The notes under the pieces were generated by a model. That model did not search any database. It saw nothing but the letters and a program-made list of their open reading frames with translations, and was not told the DNA's origin. The translations under genes were made by a program, and so were the position numbers. This document shows, in pieces, positions 1-5,320 of a DNA stretch of 5,320 bases; within the stretch, counting starts at the first letter, position 1; every line of letters starts with the position of its first letter. The stretch spans positions 1 through 5,320 of the forward strand of contig CAJPML010000091.1 in the NCBI GenBank assembly GCA_905371725.1, given 5' to 3'. The stretch is from Leptotrichia sp. oral taxon 215 (GTDB lineage: Bacteria; Fusobacteriota; Fusobacteriia; Fusobacteriales; Leptotrichiaceae).

Positions 1-22
1 TTAAAAAATTGAGAAAATAAAG

Positions 23-43
23 ATATTTGGATAAATATTTGGA
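23..43. promoter_or_regulatory. Candidate MarR-type operator: overlapping palindrome and direct repeat upstream of the marR-like gene
   Basis: Bases 23-38 form a perfect inverted repeat with 6-bp arms (ATATTT and AAATAT) around a 4-base centre, GGAT. The 9-base word ATATTTGGA also occurs twice as a direct repeat, at 23-31 and 35-43. MarR dimers usually bind 16-20 bp palindromes near their own promoters, so position and size fit autoregulation. In DNA this AT-rich such a match could arise by chance. No convincing -35/-10 pair is visible in the 55 bases available (TTGAGA at 9-14 has only poor -10 partners), so the promoter may lie before the window. Confidence 0.25.
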
Positions 44-55
44 GAGGAGAAATTT

Positions 56-514
56 ATGAACAATTGTGATAAGGGAGAAGCTGAAGTAAAAGGATGTCTT
101 TATTTTACAATATCAAAGTTATTCAGGATAGTAAATAAAGTGGCTGAAGAATCTTTTAATAAAATGGATATATGTCCTACACACGGTTTTTTGATGGTTT
201 TGTTACAGGAAGATGAAGAAGGTCTATCTGTTAATAAGATATCAGAAACACTTACAATAGCTCCTTCTACTGTTACAAGATTCGTAGACAAGCTTGTATC
301 AAAAGGATATGTGGAGAGAATAAAAACTGGAAAACAGTCATTTACTAAAATGACAAAAGAAGGTAAGAAAATTATGCCAGAAGTTTATGCCTGCTGGGGA
401 GAAATTTTTAAGAAAGTTCAGTCAATGGCAGGAGATAAGGAATATCTGGATGGAGTTTCAAAAGTCATTACAAATTTCGCAGAATTAATGGAAGAAAATC
501 AAAAAAATTTATAG
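56..514 (+). CDS. MarR-family winged-helix transcriptional regulator
   Basis: This 152-residue protein is a likely dimeric DNA-binding regulator of the MarR family, whose usual length is 140-160 residues. The winged helix-turn-helix lies at about residues 57-103. It starts with LSVNKISETL, continues through the recognition-helix region around APSTVTRFVDKLVSKGYVER, and ends with the wing and the usual T-x-E-G after it. The flanking helices (about 10-38 and 107-148) would form the dimer interface. The start is supported by GAGAGGAG at 42-49, six bases before the ATG. The wing lacks the usual Asp-x-Arg pair and reads KTGKQSFTKMT instead. There are four cysteines (C4, C14, C40, C113), so redox or metal sensing is possible but only inferred. 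The stop is 21 bases before the potassium channel gene, which suggests one transcript and a role in controlling K+ uptake. The ligand and the targets cannot be read from the sequence. Family assignment is firm; the function of this member is open. Confidence 0.88.
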   Translation: MNNCDKGEAEVKGCLYFTISKLFRIVNKVAEESFNKMDICPTHGFLMVLLQEDEEGLSVNKISETLTIAPSTVTRFVDKLVSKGYVERIKTGKQSFTKMTKEGKKIMPEVYACWGEIFKKVQSMAGDKEYLDGVSKVITNFAELMEENQKNL

Positions 515-535
515 TTTTTTAGAAGGAAGAGAAAG

Positions 536-1876
536 ATGTTGAAAAAGAAAGTGTATTTTTCACCTTATATAACTATTTTAATGTCCTTTTTTATAGTAAT
601 ATTAATAGGAGGTGGAATTCTTTCTTTACCTTTTGTTACAGTAAGTGGAAAAGGGACAAATTTAATAGAAGGAATATTTACAGCAACTTCAGCAGTTTGC
701 GTAACAGGGTTAACAGTAAATGATGTAAGCACTACTTATAATTTAATTGGTAAAACAATAATATTGGTTTTAATTCAATTAGGAGGGATAGGTCTTATTA
801 CATTTTCTTCTTTGTTAATATTGCTGATTTCAAAAGAAATAAGCTATTATACTAAAAAAATAGTTCAGGAAGATATAAATGCTGAAACAGTATTTAATAT
901 ACAGAAATATATAAAAAAAGTAATTATTACAGTTTTATTCATAGAATTAATAGGAGCAGCTGTATTATTTTTTGAGTTTATCAAAAAATTTAAATTTTTG
1001 AAAGCAATTTATTATTCAGTATTTCATTCAGTTTCAGCATTTTGTAATGCGGGCTTTTCATTGTTTTCAGATAATCTGGAGTCCTTTAAAGGAAGTATAA
1101 TAATAAATACAGTAGTCCCTATACTTATAATAGTAGGAGGATTAGGGTTTTCTACTATAATTAATGTTTATAAATATTTGAGAAAAAAAGATAAAAGAAT
1201 TACCACTACTTCAAAAATAACATTAAAGGTAACTTTAGGATTTGTCGTTTTTGGAGCATTTTTTATATTTATTTTTGAACATGCTAATATTAAAACAATA
1301 GGAAATTATACGTTTATGGAAAAAATCGGAGCAGCATTTTTTCAAAGTGTAACGACTAGGACAGCAGGTTTTAATACAATGTCGCTTGTCGGAATGAAAG
1401 AAATTACAGCACTTTTATTTATTTTTTTCATGTTTATCGGAGCTTCTCCTGGATCAACAGGGGGAGGAGTAAAAACGACGACATTTGGACTGATTGTTTT
1501 AGGAGTAATAACAATAATTAAAAATGAAGAATACATAGAATATAATGGCAGAAAAATAAGTTGGACAAATTTTAATAGGGCAATTTCGATAGTTTTTATA
1601 TCAGTTTGCTATATAGTTATTATTTTGTTTTTACTTATATTATTGGAACCAAATGTAAATGTAATAAATCTTCTGTTTGAATTAGTTTCAGCATTTGGAA
1701 CGGCAGGAGTGACAAGAAACTTGACTCCCTATCTTGGTGATATGTCTAAAATTTTATTAATAATTACCATGTTCATTGGTAGGGTAGGTCCTCTTACAAT
1801 AGTATCAGCATTGTCATTAAAAAAAATAAAATCAGGAAAACATAAGTATCCTGAGGAAAATATACTAATAGGATGA
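536..1876 (+). CDS. ktrB: KtrB/TrkH-type potassium uptake membrane subunit
   Basis: This is the K+-translocating membrane subunit of a Ktr/Trk system, a 446-residue protein close to the usual KtrB length (about 440-460) and shorter than most TrkH. It has four M1-P-M2 repeats. The filter glycines of the four pore loops are all present: G58 in CVTGLTV, G173 in CNAGFSLF, G278 in TRTAGFN and G391 in FGTAGVT. The flexible intramembrane loop in the third repeat, which acts as the gate in KtrB/TrkH, is at about 302-316 (GASPGSTGGGVKTTT). The conserved Arg of the last helix, which lies below the filter in this family, is R416 (GRVGPLT). The C-terminal tail YPEENILIG is typical of KtrB. AAGGAAGAG precedes the ATG. 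The next gene, 21 bases downstream, encodes the RCK partner, which supports Ktr rather than a lone channel. Ktr systems are often Na+-dependent, but this cannot be judged here. One oddity is TRN after the fourth filter, where relatives usually have S-x-G. Confidence 0.93.
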   Translation: MLKKKVYFSPYITILMSFFIVILIGGGILSLPFVTVSGKGTNLIEGIFTATSAVCVTGLTVNDVSTTYNLIGKTIILVLIQLGGIGLITFSSLLILLISKEISYYTKKIVQEDINAETVFNIQKYIKKVIITVLFIELIGAAVLFFEFIKKFKFLKAIYYSVFHSVSAFCNAGFSLFSDNLESFKGSIIINTVVPILIIVGGLGFSTIINVYKYLRKKDKRITTTSKITLKVTLGFVVFGAFFIFIFEHANIKTIGNYTFMEKIGAAFFQSVTTRTAGFNTMSLVGMKEITALLFIFFMFIGASPGSTGGGVKTTTFGLIVLGVITIIKNEEYIEYNGRKISWTNFNRAISIVFISVCYIVIILFLLILLEPNVNVINLLFELVSAFGTAGVTRNLTPYLGDMSKILLIITMFIGRVGPLTIVSALSLKKIKSGKHKYPEENILIG

Positions 1877-1897
1877 TTTAGAAAGGAAATATAAAAA

Positions 1898-2554
1898 ATG
1901 GAAGGATATCTTGTTATCGGTATAGGACGTTTTGGAAAAAGTGTTGCAAGGACACTATATGAAAATAATAAAACAGTTTTAGCTATTGATGAAAATGAAG
2001 AAGTCATACAGCAAATTATTGATAATCAGCTTGTGGGCGATGCTGTAGTTTTAAATGCAACTGATGAAAATGCTTTGAAAAAAGTTATTAATAATGATTT
2101 TGATACTGCCTTTGTATGTATTGGAACAGATATACAGTCCAGTATTTTAATAACGGTTACTTTAAAAGAACTGGGTATAAAAAAAATTATATGTAAAGCC
2201 AGAACAGAAAAGCAAGGAAAAGTTTTAGAAAAGATAGGGGCAGATATAGTTGTCTATCCAGAGAAGGAAATGGGAGAGGCTTTGGCAAAAAAAGTTATGA
2301 ATCCTAAACTGACAGATTATTTTAGATTTTCTGAAGAATATAACATCTTTGAAATTGAAGCTCCTGCAGAATTTATAGGAAAAAATTTAAAAGAACTGGA
2401 TTTACGTAACAGATATGAAATGAATATCATAGGAATAAAACAAGGAAAAGAAAATTTAAATATAAGTCCCCATTCGGATACTGTAATAGAAAAGGGAAAT
2501 ATATTGTTAGTAATAACAGACAGTAAAAAAGATATTAATTTGTTTGATAATTAA
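1898..2554 (+). CDS. ktrA: KtrA/TrkA-type RCK regulatory subunit of the potassium uptake system
   Basis: This cytosolic gating subunit of 218 residues has one RCK_N and one RCK_C domain, matching single-unit KtrA (about 220) and not the double-length TrkA of E. coli (about 458). The Rossmann domain (about 1-135) begins with the nucleotide-binding motif G8-x-G10-x-x-G13 (GIGRFG). R11 corresponds to the phosphate-contacting Arg of KtrA, and acidic D31 ends the second beta strand. NATDENAL and KVLEKIGAD are also typical of the family. E122 in PEKEMG seems to match the cation-binding Glu described in B. subtilis KtrA, by alignment from memory. The RCK_C domain (about 145-216), the likely cyclic-di-AMP site in relatives, follows. 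KtrA octamers bind ATP/ADP and open or close the KtrB dimer. AAAGGA at 1882-1887 serves the ATG, which is 21 bases after ktrB. No terminator follows the stop. Confidence 0.93.
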   Translation: MEGYLVIGIGRFGKSVARTLYENNKTVLAIDENEEVIQQIIDNQLVGDAVVLNATDENALKKVINNDFDTAFVCIGTDIQSSILITVTLKELGIKKIICKARTEKQGKVLEKIGADIVVYPEKEMGEALAKKVMNPKLTDYFRFSEEYNIFEIEAPAEFIGKNLKELDLRNRYEMNIIGIKQGKENLNISPHSDTVIEKGNILLVITDSKKDINLFDN

Positions 2555-2563
2555 TAAAACCAG

Positions 2564-2592
2564 TTGACAAAAAATACATAATTTTATATAAT
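2564..2592 (+). promoter_or_regulatory. Consensus sigma-70/sigma-A promoter of the metal-efflux operon
   Basis: TTGACA at 2564-2569 and TATAAT at 2587-2592 are both exact consensus hexamers, separated by the ideal 17 bases. Transcription should start near 2598-2600, giving a leader of about 60 bases before the arsR-type gene. The -35 box begins only 10 bases after the ktrA stop codon. So strong a promoter fits a gene pair that is held off by a repressor and released fully when metal is present. The hexamers are seen directly; the start point is inferred. Confidence 0.88.
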
Positions 2593-2594
2593 TA

Positions 2595-2618
2595 ATATAT
2601 GAATAGATGTTCATATAT
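2595..2618. promoter_or_regulatory. ArsR/SmtB-type operator (inverted repeat) over the transcription start
   Basis: Perfect 9-bp arms, ATATATGAA (2595-2603) and TTCATATAT (2610-2618), flank six central bases. With the inner bases counted, the half-sites are ATATATGAATA and TGTTCATATAT, which differ at one position around a 2-base centre. This is the 12-2-12 type of site, with TGAA...TTCA cores, known for SmtB, CzrA, CadC and relatives. It begins three bases after the -10 box and covers the predicted start, so a bound dimer should block transcription. The adjacent ArsR-family gene is the obvious ligand. Confidence 0.85.
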
Positions 2619-2660
2619 AATGAAAAGTAAAAACTATAATATACAGTAGAGAGGTGAGAA

Positions 2661-3017
2661 ATGAAAAAAGAAACATTAGTTTGTGAAAGTACAGTAATAC
2701 ATCAGGAGGTAATTGATAAAATAAAGTTGCCTGAAGAAGAAGTTTTATATGATTTAGGTGATTTCTTTAAAATATTAGGAGATAGTACAAGAATTAAAAT
2801 ATTAAGTGCTTTATTTCAATCTGAAATGTGTGTATGTGATATAGCAGCTTTATTGGGAATGACACAGTCGGCTATTTCTCATCAATTGAGAGTACTTAAG
2901 CAGGGAAGACTTGTAAAACATAGAAAAGATGGAAAGGTTGTCTACTATTCGTTAGATGATGATCATATTAAACACATTATTGATCAGGGGCTGACTCATA
3001 TATCTGAAAAGAAGTAA
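2661..3017 (+). CDS. ArsR/SmtB-family metal-sensing repressor (CadC/ZiaR/CzrA-like)
   Basis: This 118-residue winged-helix repressor has a family-typical length of about 100-125. The ArsR core starts at about residue 33 (FFKILGDSTRIKIL). The sensor helix carries M56-C57-V58-C59-D60, the CVCD metal motif of CadC-type alpha3N sites. The recognition helix is around TQSAISHQLRVLKQ (68-81) and the wing around KHRKDGKVVYYSL (86-98). The alpha5 site known from SmtB/CzrA is fully preserved in ligands and spacing: D100, H102, H113 and E116. The N-terminal arm has C8 and H14 as possible extra alpha3N ligands, whereas CadC of pI258 has two cysteines there. GAGGTGAG at 2651-2658 sets the start. It should bind the 2595-2618 operator and release it on Zn(II), Cd(II) or Pb(II). 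The P1B ATPase gene follows on the same strand. Arsenic sensing is unlikely given the ligands and the partner pump. Which of the metals is physiological is uncertain. Confidence 0.9.
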   Translation: MKKETLVCESTVIHQEVIDKIKLPEEEVLYDLGDFFKILGDSTRIKILSALFQSEMCVCDIAALLGMTQSAISHQLRVLKQGRLVKHRKDGKVVYYSLDDDHIKHIIDQGLTHISEKK

Positions 3018-3097
3018 TTAGTTAAAAGAATAAATTAAAATAAAGTTTATCGTAGTTTAAAATTTATTATGTATTTAAGAAATTATGTATTTATGTC

Positions 3098-3105
3098 AAA
3101 GGGGA
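3098..3105 (+). promoter_or_regulatory. Ribosome binding site that fixes the efflux ATPase start at 3111
   Basis: AAAGGGGA lies five bases before the ATG at 3111. The longest reading frame would begin at ATG 3069, but that codon is preceded only by AT-rich sequence without a Shine-Dalgarno match. The 14 extra residues (MYLRNYVFMSKGIK) have no counterpart in the metal-binding domain. An intermediate ATG at 3093 also lacks a ribosome binding site. Confidence 0.8.
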
Positions 3106-3110
3106 TAAAA

Positions 3111-5288
3111 ATGAAAAGCAAAAGTAACCAGATAATTTTATTTATAAAAGGTCTGCAATGTGCAAACTGTGCAGCTAAAATAGAGAAAAAAATAAATGAT
3201 ATTAATGAAATAGAAGAGGCAAATCTTGACTTTATCGGTGAAAAAATACTTATTAAAACAAGTGAAACAAATGAAATTAAATTAATAGATACAATTCAGA
3301 AAATAGCAGATAGCATTGAAGATGGTGTAACAATTTCCTCAGGAAGGAAGGTAAATGATAAAACTGTTCATGAAAATAAGGATGTACATGAACATTCTCA
3401 TGAGCATAGTGGAAAAGTTGGAAGAATAATAAAGCTTCTTATAGCAGGAGGAATATTTTTCTGTCTGGCATTGATACTGCCTGTACCTTTTAAATATAGA
3501 GAAATAAAGTTGGGACTATATCTCCTAAGCTATATAATAATTGGAGGAGATGTACTTTTAAAGGCTTTTAATAATATAAAAAGAGGAAGAGTATTTGATG
3601 AGAACTTTTTAATGAGCATTGCTACAATAGGAGCATTTATTGTAGGGGAATATCCTGAAGCCGTGGCAGTAATGCTTTTTTACCAGGTGGGAGAAATGTT
3701 TCAGGGAATAGCAGTAAACAGATCAAGAAAATCAATTTCTGAACTGATGGATATAAGACCTGATTTTGCAAACTTGAAAATAGGTGATAAAATAGAAAAA
3801 GTTTCACCTGAGGATGTGAAACCAGGAGATATTATAATTGTAAAACCAGGGGAAAAAGTTCCACTGGACGGAGAGATTGTAAGTGGATATTCTACTTTTG
3901 ATACATCTGCTCTGACAGGTGAATCCCTTCCACAGGAAATGGGAGAGGGAAGTCAGATTTTAAGCGGATATATTAATAAGACAGGTCTTATCAATGTAAA
4001 AGTGACTAAAATGTTTTCTGAATCAACAGTTTCTAAAATATTGGATCTGGTTCAGAATGCAAACAGTAAAAAATCTAAAACTGAAAATTTTATAACAAAG
4101 TTTGCAAGTTATTATACTCCGGTGGTTGTTATCATTGCTGTGTTAATTTCTGTTGTTCCACCGTTATTTATAAGAGGTGCAGTTTTTGCCGATTATTCAG
4201 AATGGATATATAAAGGTCTTGTATTTCTAGTTTTATCATGTCCGTGTGCCCTTGTAATCTCCATACCATTAGGTTTCTTTGGCGGAATTGGGGGAGCTTC
4301 AAAACATGGGATATTAATTAAAGGTGGAAATTATCTGGAAGCCTTGAATAAAGTAAGTACAGTAGTTATGGATAAAACAGGAACATTGACTAAAGGAATA
4401 TTTAAGGTTACAGAAATTAACATATCTGATGCTGAATGGTCAAAAGATGAACTTTTGAAATATACGGCTTATGCAGAAAGTTTTTCAAATCATCCTATTG
4501 CATGTTCAATAGTTGAAGAATATGAAAATACACATGAAAAAATAAATAAATCTTTAATTTCAGATTTTGAGGAAATTTCAGGATATGGAATAAAAGTTAC
4601 TGTTGATGGAAAAAAAATAGCAGCTGGAAATGCAAAACTGATGAAATCTGAAAATATCAGTTTTACAGAAAGTGAAGAAGCAGGTACAGTTATTTATGTC
4701 GCAGCTGATGGGAAATATATCGGAAATATACTTATTGCCGACGAAATAAAGGAAGATTCCATGAAGGCAGTAGATGAAATGAAAAAAAATGGTGTAAAAG
4801 AAATTGTAATGCTGACAGGGGATACAGAAAAAATTGGAAAGAGCATAGCTGAGAAACTGCATATAGACAAAGTCTTTGCAGAATTACTTCCCGATCAGAA
4901 GGTAGAAAAACTTGAAGAACTTTTTATGCAAAGATCAGATAATGAAAAAATTGTGTTTGTAGGCGATGGAATAAATGATGCACCTGTTTTGGCAAGGGCT
5001 GATATAGGAGTTGCAATGGGAGGAGTCGGAAGCGATGCGGCAATAGAAGCTGCTGATGTTGTAATAATGAATGATGAACCTTCTAAAATAGTAACTGCAA
5101 TGAAAATAGCGAAAAGAACACGGGCGATAGTATGGCAGAATATAATAATAGCTTTAGGTGTTAAGTTCATAGTACTTGTACTTGGAATTGGAGGGAATGC
5201 AACAATGTGGGAGGCAGTTTTTGCAGATGTAGGTGTTGCCCTGCTTGCAATTTTAAATGCAATGAGAGTAATGAAAGGAAAGTTTTAA
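3111..5288 (+). CDS. cadA: Zn/Cd/Pb-exporting P1B-type ATPase (CadA/ZntA family)
   Basis: This inner-membrane pump couples ATP hydrolysis to export of soft divalent cations. From the chosen start it has 725 residues, very close to S. aureus CadA (727). An N-terminal HMA domain (about 7-75) has the metal-binding C17-A-N-C20. A His-rich linker follows (H87, H93, H95, H97, H99, as in HEHSHEH). Membrane segments lie at about 103-123, 132-152, 164-180, 183-200, 333-353, 366-388, 672-692 and 696-716. Catalytic motifs are complete: TGES (269-272) in the actuator domain, phosphorylated D421 in DKTGT, the H461-P462 ATP-site pair, TGD (569-571) and GDGINDAP (618-625). Specificity markers fit the Zn/Cd/Pb subclass: C377-P-C379 in the transport helix, and K685 plus D706 in the last helices, with the same 21-residue spacing as K693/D714 of E. 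coli ZntA. Copper pumps lack this pair. It is the second gene of the metal operon, 93 bases after the repressor with no terminator between. Zn versus Cd as the main substrate cannot be decided. Confidence 0.95.
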   Translation: MKSKSNQIILFIKGLQCANCAAKIEKKINDINEIEEANLDFIGEKILIKTSETNEIKLIDTIQKIADSIEDGVTISSGRKVNDKTVHENKDVHEHSHEHSGKVGRIIKLLIAGGIFFCLALILPVPFKYREIKLGLYLLSYIIIGGDVLLKAFNNIKRGRVFDENFLMSIATIGAFIVGEYPEAVAVMLFYQVGEMFQGIAVNRSRKSISELMDIRPDFANLKIGDKIEKVSPEDVKPGDIIIVKPGEKVPLDGEIVSGYSTFDTSALTGESLPQEMGEGSQILSGYINKTGLINVKVTKMFSESTVSKILDLVQNANSKKSKTENFITKFASYYTPVVVIIAVLISVVPPLFIRGAVFADYSEWIYKGLVFLVLSCPCALVISIPLGFFGGIGGASKHGILIKGGNYLEALNKVSTVVMDKTGTLTKGIFKVTEINISDAEWSKDELLKYTAYAESFSNHPIACSIVEEYENTHEKINKSLISDFEEISGYGIKVTVDGKKIAAGNAKLMKSENISFTESEEAGTVIYVAADGKYIGNILIADEIKEDSMKAVDEMKKNGVKEIVMLTGDTEKIGKSIAEKLHIDKVFAELLPDQKVEKLEELFMQRSDNEKIVFVGDGINDAPVLARADIGVAMGGVGSDAAIEAADVVIMNDEPSKIVTAMKIAKRTRAIVWQNIIIALGVKFIVLVLGIGGNATMWEAVFADVGVALLAILNAMRVMKGKF

Positions 5289-5320
5289 ATAACTTGGATG
5301 GGTATTTGAACTTTTTATAT

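Noticed and set aside
1..55. Cyclic-di-AMP (ydaO-type) riboswitch before the potassium operon
   Set aside because: Only 55 bases are visible, far too few for this riboswitch, and no GC-paired stems are seen. It could only lie before the window, and the marR gene would separate it from ktrB.
3069..3110. Longer start of the efflux ATPase at ATG 3069
   Set aside because: There is no ribosome binding site before it, while AAAGGGGA sits five bases before ATG 3111. The added 14 residues match nothing expected in the family.
3018..3110. Separate promoter or second operator between the repressor and the pump genes
   Set aside because: The 93 bases hold AT-rich sequence, a short direct repeat AGTTTA (3044-3049, 3054-3059) and a lone TATTAT, but no -35 partner and no TGAA...TTCA repeat. 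Co-transcription is the simpler reading.
100..5170. Minus-strand reading frames of 63-94 codons at 100-291, 1342-1536, 1729-2007, 4578-4862 and 4895-5170
   Set aside because: All lie opposite well-recognised genes, show no family motifs and have low-complexity or Ser/Phe/Ile-rich translations typical of antisense shadows.
5289..5320. Terminator after the efflux ATPase
   Set aside because: The last 32 bases show a short T-run but no stem before it. A terminator may lie beyond the window.

Overview
This window of AT-rich DNA (roughly 30% G+C by eye) carries five complete genes, all on the plus strand, with short gaps and strong purine-rich ribosome binding sites. The base composition, the Lys/Ile/Asn-rich proteins and the gene types suggest a low-GC bacterium such as a member of Fusobacteriota (Leptotrichia-like) or a low-GC Firmicute. 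The taxon is a guess from composition and general family resemblance, not from a marker gene.

Region 1 (1-2554) looks like a potassium-uptake operon: a MarR-family regulator (56-514), a KtrB/TrkH-type K+ channel-like subunit (536-1876) and a KtrA/TrkA-type cytosolic RCK subunit (1898-2554). The genes are 21 bases apart at both junctions, so co-transcription is very likely. KtrB forms the membrane pore with four pore loops. KtrA forms the nucleotide-binding ring that gates it. The linked MarR protein is the likely, but unproven, transcriptional controller.

Region 2 (2555-5320) is a heavy-metal resistance/homeostasis operon: an ArsR/SmtB-family metal sensor (2661-3017) and a Zn/Cd/Pb-exporting P1B-type ATPase (3111-5288, start moved inward from the longest ORF). 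It has its own promoter with perfect-consensus -35 and -10 hexamers and 17-bp spacing (2564-2592). A typical SmtB/CzrA-type inverted-repeat operator (2595-2618) lies directly over the expected transcription start. The simplest model is that the sensor represses its own operon, metal binding releases it, and the pump then exports the metal.

Both systems belong to well-known families, and I found no clear undescribed system. The points most worth a second look are the MarR gene fused into a Ktr operon, with an atypical wing and four cysteines; the mixed metal-site composition of the ArsR protein; an odd pore-mouth sequence in the fourth KtrB repeat; and the absence of a terminator between the two operons. 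No RNA genes, mobile elements, CRISPR arrays or riboswitches were seen, and there is no gene-free stretch longer than about 110 bases.
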